In this document: in pieces, positions 17,152 through 24,910 of the stretch | Layout of the letters: each line of letters starts with the position of its first letter | Position numbering within the stretch: the first letter of the stretch is position 1 | Assembly: GCF_014596085.1 (NCBI RefSeq) | Contig: NZ_JACCJY010000032.1 | Span: 1 to 64,000 of the forward strand | Source: Azospirillum tabaci | GTDB lineage: Bacteria > Pseudomonadota > Alphaproteobacteria > Azospirillales > Azospirillaceae | DNA: 64,000 bases | Reading direction: 5' to 3' | The notes under the pieces: model-generated | What the model was told of the DNA's origin: nothing | The model's input: the letters and a program-made list of their open reading frames with translations, nothing else | Database searches by the model: none | Translations under genes and position numbers: made by a program

Positions 17152-18951
17152 ATGGCCGAAAACCAGGCCCCTGACGTCAAGCTTCCCGATCCGGTCGAGA
17201 TGTCGCGGGCGATGACCCGCATCGCCGAGCAGAGCCAGCGGCTGGTCACCGAATTCCTGTCCCGTCAGGCCTCGGACGGCGTCGGCGCGAAGAACCCCGA
17301 CCCGATGGGCGTCGGCCATGCGTTCCTGGAAATGACCACGCGCATGATGGCCGACCCGGCCAAGCTGATGAAGGCGCAGATGACGCTGTGGCAGGACTAC
17401 CTGACCCTGTGGCAGCGCACCACCCAGCGCTTCTTCGGCCAGGAGGCCCAGCCGGTCATCGCCCCGGCCAAGGACGACCGCCGCTTCAAGGATTCGGCCT
17501 GGGACGAGAACACCCTGTTCGACTTCATCAAGCAGTCCTACCTGCTGTCGGCCCGGTGGATGCAGTCCACGGTCAACGGGGTGGACGGGCTGGACGACCA
17601 CACGGCCAAGAAGGTCGACTTCTACACCCGCCAGTTCGTCGACGCGATGGCGCCCTCCAACTTCGTCATGACGAACCCGGAGGTTCTGCGCACGACCATC
17701 GAGACGGGCGGCGAGAACCTCGTCAAGGGCCTGGAGCACCTGCTGAAGGATCTGGAGCGCGGCAAGGGCGAGCTGCGCATCTCCATGACCGATTACGACG
17801 CCTTCCAGGTCGGCAAGAACATCGCCGTCACCCCGGGCAAGGTCGTCTTCCAGACCGACCTCATGCAGCTCATCCAGTACACCCCGACCACGCCGGAGGT
17901 GAACAAGCGGCCGCTGATGATCGTGCCGCCCTGGATCAACAAGTACTACATCCTGGATCTGCGCGAGAAGAACAGCTTCATCAAGTGGGCGGTCGACCAG
18001 GGCCACAGCGTCTTCGTCCTGTCCTGGGTGAACCCGGATGAGAAGCTGGCCCAGAAGGGCTTCGAAGACTACATGTTCGAAGGCGTGCTGGCCGCGCTGG
18101 ACGCCATCGAGAAGGTGACCGGCGAGAAGGACGTGAACGCCATCGGCTACTGCCTGGGCGGCACGCTGCTGGCCTCCACCCTGTCCTACATGGCGGCCAA
18201 GAAGGACGACCGCATCAAGTCGGCCACCTTCTTCACCACCATGCTCGACTTCACCGAAGCCGGCGAGTTGTCGGTCTTCATCGACGAGGAGCAGCTCACC
18301 ATGATCGAGAGCCAGATGGCCCAGCAGGGCTACCTGGACGGCTCGAAGATGGCGACCACCTTCAACATGCTGCGCGCCAACGACCTGATCTGGTCGTTCG
18401 TGGTGAACAACTACCTGCTCGGCAAGGACCCGTTCCCGTTCGACCTGCTCTACTGGAACAGCGATTCGACCCGCATGCCGGCGGCGATGCACAGCTTCTA
18501 CCTGCGCAACATGTACCAGAAGAACCTCCTGGCGCAGCCGGGCGGGGTGTCGCTGGGCGGCGTGCCGATCGACCTGCGCAACGTGAAGACCCCTTCCTTC
18601 TTCCTGTCGGCCCGCGAGGACCACATCGCGCCGTGGAAGTCCACCTACATGGGCGCTCACCTCTTCTCCGGCCCGGTGAAGTTCGTGCTGGCGGCGTCCG
18701 GCCACATCGCCGGCGTGGTGAACCCGCCGGCCGCGGGGAAGTATTGCTACTGGACCAACGCCAAGCTGCCGAAGGCCTCGGACGACTGGCTGGCGTCGTC
18801 GGAGCAGACCCCCGGCTCCTGGTGGCCGGAGTGGAACAACTGGGTCTCCACCTTCTCCGAAGGCAAGGTCCCGGCGCGCAATCCGGAGAAGGGCGGCCTG
18901 CCCGTTCTGGAAGACGCCCCCGGCTCCTACGCCAAGGTGCGCATCGTCTGA
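17152..18951 (+). CDS. phaC: Class I poly(3-hydroxyalkanoate) synthase
   Basis: 599 residues, the usual class I length. The lipase-like box GYCLGG has its nucleophile at Cys334; the general-base Asp490 (AREDHIAPW) and His518 (ASGHIAGV) complete the triad. It polymerises (R)-3-hydroxybutyryl-CoA onto PHB granules in the cytoplasm. AAGAAGGA precedes the ATG. No phaA, phaB or phasin gene is adjacent, so the pathway is split over the genome. The gene ends in a strong hairpin terminator at 19036. Confidence 0.96.
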   Translation: MAENQAPDVKLPDPVEMSRAMTRIAEQSQRLVTEFLSRQASDGVGAKNPDPMGVGHAFLEMTTRMMADPAKLMKAQMTLWQDYLTLWQRTTQRFFGQEAQPVIAPAKDDRRFKDSAWDENTLFDFIKQSYLLSARWMQSTVNGVDGLDDHTAKKVDFYTRQFVDAMAPSNFVMTNPEVLRTTIETGGENLVKGLEHLLKDLERGKGELRISMTDYDAFQVGKNIAVTPGKVVFQTDLMQLIQYTPTTPEVNKRPLMIVPPWINKYYILDLREKNSFIKWAVDQGHSVFVLSWVNPDEKLAQKGFEDYMFEGVLAALDAIEKVTGEKDVNAIGYCLGGTLLASTLSYMAAKKDDRIKSATFFTTMLDFTEAGELSVFIDEEQLTMIESQMAQQGYLDGSKMATTFNMLRANDLIWSFVVNNYLLGKDPFPFDLLYWNSDSTRMPAAMHSFYLRNMYQKNLLAQPGGVSLGGVPIDLRNVKTPSFFLSAREDHIAPWKSTYMGAHLFSGPVKFVLAASGHIAGVVNPPAAGKYCYWTNAKLPKASDDWLASSEQTPGSWWPEWNNWVSTFSEGKVPARNPEKGGLPVLEDAPGSYAKVRIV

Positions 18952-19035
18952 AGTCCTTCGTCCGGGGAGCGGTCCGCCACTCTCCGGATCCCCAGAGCCG
19001 TCGACGCGACAGCTCGGTAGGACGCGGTCCATAAG

Positions 19036-19067
19036 AAAAGGCCCCGGACAATGGTCCGGGGCCTTTT
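19036..19067 (+). terminator. Terminator of phaC
   Basis: A 14-bp perfect stem, AAAAGGCCCCGGAC (19036-19049) with GTCCGGGGCCTTTT (19054-19067) and a 4-base loop, ending in TTTT. Its A/T ends would also let it work on the other strand. Confidence 0.9.
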
Positions 19068-19099
19068 CCTTTATCCGGCGAATTCCGTCATCAGGCAAA

Positions 19100-19123
19100 A
19101 GCCCCGGACCAAGGTCCGGGGCT
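19100..19123 (-). terminator. Terminator of the OmpA-like gene
   Basis: An 11-bp stem AGCCCCGGACC (19100-19110) / GGTCCGGGGCT (19113-19123) with only two unpaired bases written between the arms. On the minus strand it is followed by TTTTGCC. Its stem core GCCCCGGAC is the same as in the phaC terminator 50 bases away. Confidence 0.85.
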
Positions 19124-19148
19124 CGTGTCCCGAAAGGGAACCTGCGCC

Positions 19149-19736
19149 TTACGACGACGGGGCGTTCGCACCGCGCGGCAGGATCTGCGCACGACGGTTG
19201 GACGGCTCGCGGACGTTCGGGCCGGTCTGCACCAGGAGCTGGCTCTCGCCCTTGCCCTCGGTGGTGATGGCGCCGGCGGCGATGCCCTTGGAGACGAGGG
19301 CCTGCTTCACCGCCTCGGCGCGACGCACCGACAGACGCTGGTTGTAGGCCGGCGAACCCGAGGTGTCGGTGTGGCCGACGACATGGACGCGGGCGTTGGC
19401 GCCCTTGCCGATGGCGGCGGCCGCATCGCCGATCACGCGATCGGCGGCCGGGGTGACGTTGGCCTTATCCCAGTCGAAGAACACGAGGTATTCGGTCTGG
19501 GCGCGGGCGGCCGGGGCCGGGGCAACCGCCGGAGCGGCGGCCGGCGGGCACTTGAAGCTGCCCTGGTGGGTGGCGTAGCCGCCATCCGCCGTGCGGACCG
19601 GGGTGTTGTTCCAGCCGATGACCGGGTTGCACCACTCGGCGGTGTCGGCGCTCTGGGCCTGAGCCCCGGCGGTCAGGCCGAAAGCGACGACGGCGGCCGG
19701 CACGACGGCCATGGTAGCGCGGAAGAAGCTGTTCAT
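19149..19736 (-). CDS. OmpA-family peptidoglycan-binding outer-membrane/periplasmic protein
   Basis: 195 residues. Signal peptide 1-27 with the cleavage motif AGAQAQ; an Ala/Pro linker about 65-80; then an OmpA-like domain (about 81-190) starting YLVFFDWDKANVTPAADRVI and containing VHVVGHTDTSGSPAYNQRLSVRRAEAV, split here as VVGHTDTSGS and NQRLSVRRAEAV, with the diaminopimelate-binding Asp and Arg. It should tether the outer membrane to peptidoglycan. The N-terminal part is too short for a beta-barrel, so it is a Pal-like or soluble form without a lipobox. AGGGAGTGGAG precedes the ATG. Confidence 0.9.
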   Translation of the reverse strand: MNSFFRATMAVVPAAVVAFGLTAGAQAQSADTAEWCNPVIGWNNTPVRTADGGYATHQGSFKCPPAAAPAVAPAPAARAQTEYLVFFDWDKANVTPAADRVIGDAAAAIGKGANARVHVVGHTDTSGSPAYNQRLSVRRAEAVKQALVSKGIAAGAITTEGKGESQLLVQTGPNVREPSNRRAQILPRGANAPSS

Positions 19737-19949
19737 TTCTCCACTCCCTTAGAGACACACTCCCTACCGCTTGGTTCGCGGAGGACGAATCGCACAAACG
19801 ATAGGACATATCGCGTGCATGTAACGTGACAAAACGCGAAACATGTGGGGTTTGTCCACGTACAAACATACCCTCCGGAAGTCCTACACGTTTCGTGCCG
19901 GTGTCACTGTTGCTAGTATGCCACAGTGCTGCGACGCACTAAAGAGGTA

Positions 19950-20507
19950 TTAGCCCTCTCTGTAGATTTGAGCAAGCCGCACGTAGTTCCGGACGTTTAC
20001 CGGGAAGAAAGATGTGTCCTTTTCCGTTAGTGCACGCACGGGTCTTGCAGGACTTCCGGCCCAAAGTTGCCCCGCTGCCACACGCTTCCCAGGGGTCACC
20101 AGGGCCCCGGCGGCCACCATGGCCCCCGACTCGACGTAAGCTCCGTCCATGACGCAGGCCTGCATGCCGATGAAGCAACCGCTCTCCAGCGTGCAGGCGT
20201 GCAGCAGGGCCATGTGGCCGATCGACACGTCGTCACCGATGTAGGTCCCCTGCCCCGCCGAAGCGACGTGGATGACGGTGCCGTCCTGGATGTTGGTCCG
20301 GGCACCGATTCGGATCTCGTTCACGTCGCCGCGGATCGTGCAGCCGAACCAGACACTGCTGCCCGGCCCGATCTCCACGTCGCCGATGACCGAGGCCGTC
20401 GGCGCCACATAGACGCTCGGGTCGATCTTCGGATGCGTGCCCTGGAAGGGCAATATCAGGCCGGACATCGCAGGCAACTTTTCCTCAGGCTGTTTCTCTT
20501 CGGTCAC
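19950..20507 (-). CDS. Gamma-class carbonic anhydrase family protein
   Basis: 185 residues forming a left-handed beta-helix of hexapeptide repeats (ASVIGDVEIGPGSSVWFGCTI, read as VIGDVEIGPGSS then VWFGCTI). The three metal histidines are recognisable: His in GTVIHVAS and the two in IGHMALLHAC. Arg and Asp of the RGDVNEIRIG segment are also conserved. Proteins of this type (YrdA/PaaY/Cam-like) may hydrate CO2 or be inactive acyltransferase relatives. Its ATG overlaps the argC stop by four bases, so it is translated from the argC message. Confidence 0.9.
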   Translation of the reverse strand: MTEEKQPEEKLPAMSGLILPFQGTHPKIDPSVYVAPTASVIGDVEIGPGSSVWFGCTIRGDVNEIRIGARTNIQDGTVIHVASAGQGTYIGDDVSIGHMALLHACTLESGCFIGMQACVMDGAYVESGAMVAAGALVTPGKRVAAGQLWAGSPARPVRALTEKDTSFFPVNVRNYVRLAQIYREG

Positions 20508-21556
20508 GGGAACAGCGGGGCCTGCTCCAGCCCGGTCGTCTCGCCCAGCCCGAACATGACGTTCATGTTCTGGATGGCTTGGCCGGAGGCGCCCTTCACC
20601 AGATTGTCGATGACCGACACGATGATGGCGCCGCGCGGGGTGCGGTCGGGGAAGACGCCGATCAGCGCCTGGTTGGAGGCGCGGACGTGGCGGGTCGCCG
20701 GGGCGATGCCCGCCGCCGTGACGTTCACGAAAGGCTCCGATTCGTAACGCGCGGTCAGCGTCGCGCGCAGGTCGTCGGCGGTGACCCCGTCGGCCATGCG
20801 GACGTAGATCGTCGCCATCATGCCGCGGTTCATCGGGACGAGGTGCGGCGTGAAGCTGACCGTCACCGGACGCCCGGCGGCCAGCCGCAGCTCCTGCTCG
20901 ATCTCCGGCATGTGGCGGTGGTGGCCGACGCCGTAGGCGTTGAAGCCCTCCGACACCTCGGTGAAAAGGTTCTGCTGCTTGGCGTCGCGCCCGGCGCCGG
21001 AGACGCCCGACTTGGCGTCGATCACGATCCCGCCCGGCTCGATCATCTCGTCCATCAGCAGCGGCAGCAGGGCCAGCAGCGAGCAGGTGGGGTAGCAGCC
21101 GGGGTTGGCGACCACGCGCGCCTTGCGCACGCCCTGCCGGTTGAACTCGGTCAGCCCGTAGGCGACCTCCTTCTGAAGCTCCACGGCGCGGTGCTCATGC
21201 CCGTACCAGGTGGCGTATTCGGCGGGGTCGGACAGGCGGAAGTCGGCGGACAGGTCCACCACCTTGATGTGGCGCGGCAGGCCGGCGATGACCTCCTGCG
21301 TGGTGCCGTGCGGCAGGGCGCAGAAGACGGCGTCCAGCTTGTCCCAGGCGACCTCCTCGATCTTCACGAGGCCGGGCAGGTTGAACTGGCCCAGATGCGG
21401 GAACACCTCCGCCATGGGCTTCCCCGCCTGTCGCTCGGCCGTCAGCGCGCAGATCTCCACGCCGGGATGGCGGAGAAGCATGCGCACCAGCTCGGCGCCG
21501 GTGTAACCGGACGCACCGAGAATGCCGACGCGGATGGGGGAAGTGCTGTTGGCCAT
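20504..21556 (-). CDS. argC: N-acetyl-gamma-glutamyl-phosphate reductase
   Basis: 350 residues. NADP-binding GASGYTGAEL near residue 14 and the catalytic cysteine in NPGCYPTCSLLAL identify ArgC. It reduces N-acetylglutamyl phosphate to the semialdehyde in arginine synthesis. The gene follows the rplM-rpsI operon, separated from it by a terminator, an order common in alphaproteobacteria, and is coupled to the carbonic-anhydrase gene downstream. Confidence 0.96.
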   Translation of the reverse strand: MANSTSPIRVGILGASGYTGAELVRMLLRHPGVEICALTAERQAGKPMAEVFPHLGQFNLPGLVKIEEVAWDKLDAVFCALPHGTTQEVIAGLPRHIKVVDLSADFRLSDPAEYATWYGHEHRAVELQKEVAYGLTEFNRQGVRKARVVANPGCYPTCSLLALLPLLMDEMIEPGGIVIDAKSGVSGAGRDAKQQNLFTEVSEGFNAYGVGHHRHMPEIEQELRLAAGRPVTVSFTPHLVPMNRGMMATIYVRMADGVTADDLRATLTARYESEPFVNVTAAGIAPATRHVRASNQALIGVFPDRTPRGAIIVSVIDNLVKGASGQAIQNMNVMFGLGETTGLEQAPLFP

Positions 21557-21630
21557 GGACGCTGTTCCTTTTGACGCACGGGGATGGGCACGGAACGGTG
21601 AAGAGAAGTGAAGCAGACCTGAAACAAGAA

Positions 21631-21655
21631 AGGGGCGTCCCGTCGGGACGCCCCT
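21631..21655 (-). terminator. Terminator of the rplM-rpsI operon
   Basis: AGGGGCGTCCC (21631-21641) pairs with GGGACGCCCCT (21645-21655) around a 3-base loop. On the minus strand it is followed by TTCTTGTTTC, 37 bases beyond the rpsI stop codon. Confidence 0.85.
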
Positions 21656-21691
21656 CGCTTGTACAGCAGTAACGCGGGTCCGCGGTAGGCT

Positions 21692-22174
21692 TTAGCGCTT
21701 CGAGAACTGGAAGCTACGGCGGGCCTTGGCCTTGCCGTACTTCTTACGCTCGACGACGCGGGCGTCGCGGGTCAGGAAGCCGGCGGCCTTCAGCGGCGGA
21801 CGGAGCGCCGGCTCGAAGTAGGTCAGCGCCTTGGAGATGCCGTGACGGACCGCACCGGCCTGGCCGGACAGACCACCGCCGGCCACCGTGACCATCACGT
21901 CGAACTGGTCGGCGCGGTCGGTGATGCCGAAGGGCTGGGCGATCATCATGCGCAGCACCGGGCGGGCGAAGTAGACTTCCTGGTCGCGGCCGTTGATGAC
22001 GATCTTGCCGGAGCCCGGCTTGATCCACACGCGGGCGACGGCGTCCTTGCGCTTGCCGGTGGCGTAGGCGCGGCCCTGGGCGTCCAGCTTCGGGGCGACC
22101 ACTTCGGCGGAGGCGGCGGCCGGAGCGGCAGCGATGTCCTTCAGGCCGGAAAGGGTGGTGGTAACCTGAGCCAT
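21692..22174 (-). CDS. rpsI: 30S ribosomal protein S9
   Basis: 160 residues: a short Ala-rich N-terminal extension of about 35 residues, then the S9 core beginning YATGKRKDAVARVWIKPGSG and ending in the family-defining basic tail KKYGKAKARRSFQFSKR, which reaches the P-site tRNA. The intergenic gap to rplM is four bases, the standard bacterial operon. Confidence 0.98.
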   Translation of the reverse strand: MAQVTTTLSGLKDIAAAPAAASAEVVAPKLDAQGRAYATGKRKDAVARVWIKPGSGKIVINGRDQEVYFARPVLRMMIAQPFGITDRADQFDVMVTVAGGGLSGQAGAVRHGISKALTYFEPALRPPLKAAGFLTRDARVVERKKYGKAKARRSFQFSKR

Positions 22175-22178
22175 TGGA

Positions 22179-22643
22179 TTACGCGCTCCGCTTATTCTTC
22201 GGGTTCATGGCCGCAACGTCGAGAGCGACCGGCTGCTGCGCCTCGTGCGGGTGGGCGGCGCCCTTGTAGACCTTCAGGTGGGTCATCACCTTGCGGCCGA
22301 GCGGACCGCGCGGAACCATGCGCTCCACGGCCTTCTCGATCACGCGCTCCGGGTACTTGCCGTCCAGGATCTGGCCCTTGGAACGGCCCTTGATGCCGCC
22401 CGGATAACCGGTGTGCCAGTAGAAGATGTCGTCCTGGCGCTTGTTGCCGGTCAGCTTGACCTTCTCCGCGTTGATCACGACGACATGGTCGCCGCAATCC
22501 ATGTGCGGGGTGAAGGTCGGCTTGTTCTTGCCGCGCAGGATGTTCGCCAGGATGCTGGCAAGCCGGCCGAGAACGAGGCCGTCGGCATCGACGACGTACC
22601 ACTTCTTCTCGATGTCGGTCGGCTTCAGATTGAAGGTCTTCAT
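22179..22643 (-). CDS. rplM: 50S ribosomal protein L13
   Basis: 154 residues from ATG 22643, beginning MKTFNLKPTDIEKKW as in other L13 proteins; a GTG two codons upstream is less likely. The signature RMVPRGPLGRKVMTHLKVYKG lies in the C-terminal half (written here as MVPRGPLGRKV and LKVYKG). It is an early-assembly 50S protein and first gene of the rplM-rpsI operon. Confidence 0.98.
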   Translation of the reverse strand: MKTFNLKPTDIEKKWYVVDADGLVLGRLASILANILRGKNKPTFTPHMDCGDHVVVINAEKVKLTGNKRQDDIFYWHTGYPGGIKGRSKGQILDGKYPERVIEKAVERMVPRGPLGRKVMTHLKVYKGAAHPHEAQQPVALDVAAMNPKNKRSA

Positions 22644-22830
22644 CGCCACACTCGTTGACTAAACGTGGATCGACGGGCCACCGAAACTGGACGTTCAATC
22701 CCCGGGGCGCCGAAGCGGCCGGTGTTGTACGCAGCGCACGGGGGCTCTGTCAACGGAAAAATATCCATTCCATATCAACGACCTAAGGCCGCGGTATCAT
22801 TTTACCGCGAAAGCAAAGCCATTGATATCA

Positions 22831-23322
22831 TTAGTGTTTTCCGGAGCTTTCCGGATCCTGGTATCCCGATACCGCGAGCGTCACCGGGTCGTGCGGCGGA
22901 ATCGAGTAGGTGCCGGTGACGTGGGCGACGGGCTCCGGGTCGCCCTCGGAGAACAGCAGGACCTCGCCGTAAGCCAGCCGCTTGCCCATCTTCAGGATCC
23001 GGCAGTCGGCGGTGATGGCGACCGGCGCCGGACGGCGCAGGAAGTTGATGGTCATGCTGGTGGTCACCGCCAGTTCCACCCGCCCGATCAGGCTGAGCAC
23101 GGCGGCGTAGAGCGCCACGTCGGCCAGACCGAACATCGCCGGCCCGGTCACCGTGCCGCCGGGACGGACGAAGCTGTCGTTGTAGGGCAGCTTCATGCGC
23201 ACGGTCCCGGCGCCGAGCTGCTCGATGGTGATTCCATAATTGCCGACCAGCGGCACACCCTCGCGAATCAGGGCTTCCAGTTCCTCGGCGGACACGACCG
23301 GCGCGCTCATTCCCTCACCCAT
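22831..23322 (-). CDS. PaaI-type hotdog thioesterase
   Basis: 163 residues. Hotdog fold signature: RPGGTVTGPAMFGLADVALYAAVLS, written as RPGGTVTGPAMFGLAD then VALYAA, matches the PaaI/acyl-CoA thioesterase helix in which an Asp acts as catalytic base, followed by TTSMTINFLRRP, the conserved strand. It should hydrolyse acyl- or aryl-acyl-CoA. The start may be ATG 23322 or, four codons on, ATG 23310, which has GAGGGA close upstream. It is divergent from the enoyl-CoA-hydratase-like gene. Confidence 0.88.
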   Translation of the reverse strand: MGEGMSAPVVSAEELEALIREGVPLVGNYGITIEQLGAGTVRMKLPYNDSFVRPGGTVTGPAMFGLADVALYAAVLSLIGRVELAVTTSMTINFLRRPAPVAITADCRILKMGKRLAYGEVLLFSEGDPEPVAHVTGTYSIPPHDPVTLAVSGYQDPESSGKH

Positions 23323-23441
23323 GGTTTTTTCTTGTGGTCATCCGATCATGGCGAACATCGTCCGCCCCGCCAAGCGCCTCGCACCGCCGCCAATTTCACA
23401 CAGTCACCCGGAGCCAACCGGAATTAAATCTACTATTTCAA

Positions 23442-23457
23442 TCAACAAATTGGTTGA
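23442..23457. promoter_or_regulatory. AT-rich inverted repeat in divergent promoter region
   Basis: TCAACAAATTGGTTGA, a 5+5 inverted repeat with 6-base centre, sits in an unusually AT-rich patch (about 23420-23465) between the divergent thioesterase and ECHDC3-like genes. A regulator site is plausible; no regulator gene is adjacent. Confidence 0.3.
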
Positions 23458-23570
23458 GTTGTCCGTGGCGGCACCGTTAGATGGGCGGACCACACGCCCG
23501 GTTCCGTGGCGGGGGCGGTCGGGGTACTGTTCCCGCCAACGATCAAAACATCCGGGAGGATTGGACAGCG

Positions 23571-24377
23571 ATGAACGACACCCCGCCCCTCATCGGCGAC
23601 TCCGCGCCGCTGGTTCTCCGCGAGGACCGCGACGGGGTCGCCACCCTGACGCTGAACCGCCCGCAGGCGCGCAACGCCTTGTCCGTCGGGCTGATGGGCG
23701 CGCTGCAGGCGGAGCTGGACGCCATTCACCAGGACCCCGCGGTCCGCGCCGTGGTGCTGGCCGGGGCCGGGCCGGCCTTCTGCGCCGGGCACGACCTGAA
23801 GGAGATGCGCGCCAACCCGGACCGCGCGGCCTATGAGTCGCTGTTCGTCCAGTGCTCCAAACTGATGCTGACGGTCAGCCGGCTCCGCCAGCCGGTGATC
23901 GCCAAGGTCCACGGCATCGCCACGGCGGCGGGTTGCCAGCTCGTCGCCACCTGCGACCTCGCCTATTGCGCCGACAAGGCGCGATTCGCCACGCCGGGCG
24001 TGAACATCGGCCTGTTCTGCTCCACCCCGATGGTGGCGCTGAGCCGCGCCGTGGGGCGCAAGGCGGCCATGGAGATGCTGCTGCTCGGCGACCTGATCGG
24101 CGCCGACGAGGCAGCGCGCATCGGCCTCGTCAACCGCGCGGTGCCGGCCGACCAGCTCGACGCCGTGGTGGCGGAGGCCGCCGGCAAGATCGCCGCGAAG
24201 TCGCCGCTGACGCTCGCCATCGGGAAGGAAGCCTTCTACCGCCAGATCGAGCTGGACGTGGAGGAGGCCTACGCCTACGCCGCCCGCGTGATGACCGAGA
24301 ACATGCTGGCCCGCGACGCCGAGGAGGGCATCGACGCCTTCCTGCAGAAGCGCCCCCCGGTGTGGTGCGGCCAATGA
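23571..24377 (+). CDS. Enoyl-CoA hydratase/isomerase family protein (ECHDC3-like)
   Basis: 268 residues, crotonase fold. The first oxyanion loop is FCAGHDLKEM. The second, GIATAAGCQLVATCDLAYC, has Gln where true enoyl-CoA hydratases carry the first catalytic Glu, and CSTPMVALSRAVGRKAAMEM follows in place of the second Glu. This pattern is that of the ECHDC3 group, whose reaction is unsettled; hydration of enoyl-CoA should not be assumed. GGGAGGA lies ten bases before ATG 23571. The stop overlaps the next start by four bases. Confidence 0.85.
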   Translation: MNDTPPLIGDSAPLVLREDRDGVATLTLNRPQARNALSVGLMGALQAELDAIHQDPAVRAVVLAGAGPAFCAGHDLKEMRANPDRAAYESLFVQCSKLMLTVSRLRQPVIAKVHGIATAAGCQLVATCDLAYCADKARFATPGVNIGLFCSTPMVALSRAVGRKAAMEMLLLGDLIGADEAARIGLVNRAVPADQLDAVVAEAAGKIAAKSPLTLAIGKEAFYRQIELDVEEAYAYAARVMTENMLARDAEEGIDAFLQKRPPVWCGQ

Positions 24378-24892
24378 GCGGCCCCTCCCCTTCGCACGAC
24401 GGCTACAGCGATGAGTTCATCCGCCAAGTCCTGGACCGGGTGAAGACCATCGCCCTGGTCGGCGCGTCGAACGACCCGGTGAAGGCCAGCTTCATCGTGC
24501 TGAAATACCTGCGCGACAAGAGCTACCGGGTCATCCCCGTCAACCCGAAGCTGGCCGGCCAGACCATCCTCGGCGAGCGGGTCTACGCCAGCCTGTCGGA
24601 GCTGCCGGAGCCGCCGGACATGGTGGACGTCTTCCGCAACGCCGCCGCCGCCGGAGGCGTGACGGACGAGGCCATCGCCATCGGCGCCAAGGTGGTGTGG
24701 ATGCAGCTCGGCGTGCGCAACGACGAGGCGGCGGCGCGGGCCGAGGCGGCGGGGCTGACCGTGGTCATGAACCGCTGTCCCAAGATCGAGCTTCAGCGCC
24801 TGTTCCACGAGATCGGGCGCATCGGCGTCAACTCCAACATCCTGACGTCCAAGAAGGCCGCACCGGCCAAATCCTTCAAAAAACTGATGTAA
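24374..24892 (+). CDS. CoA-binding domain protein (YccU-like)
   Basis: 172 residues. A Rossmann-like CoA-binding domain: TIALVGASNDPVKASFIVLKYL, written as TIALVGASNDPVKAS, holds the nucleotide loop, followed by YRVIPVNPK and the conserved VVMNRCPKIE near the C-terminus. Proteins of this kind are frequently encoded next to O-acetylhomoserine sulfhydrylase genes, as here, but have no assigned reaction. The ATG overlaps the preceding stop (ATGA) and metY starts 18 bases downstream, so three genes form one operon. Confidence 0.88.
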   Translation: MSGPSPSHDGYSDEFIRQVLDRVKTIALVGASNDPVKASFIVLKYLRDKSYRVIPVNPKLAGQTILGERVYASLSELPEPPDMVDVFRNAAAAGGVTDEAIAIGAKVVWMQLGVRNDEAAARAEAAGLTVVMNRCPKIELQRLFHEIGRIGVNSNILTSKKAAPAKSFKKLM

Positions 24893-24910
24893 AAAGCAGA
24901 GGAAGCCATC

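Noticed and set aside
17119..19098. 659-codon open frame on the - strand
   Set aside because: It is antisense to phaC; composition is His/Gln/Arg/Gly-rich and shows no domain.
22790..22809. Hairpin CGCGGTA / TACCGCG as thioesterase terminator
   Set aside because: The stem is only seven base pairs and no T tract follows on the minus strand.
23323..24910. SAM-type riboswitch upstream of the metY operon
   Set aside because: The 18 bases before metY and the 248 bases before the operon show no recognisable SAM-II pattern of conserved loops; only a short AT-rich inverted repeat is present.
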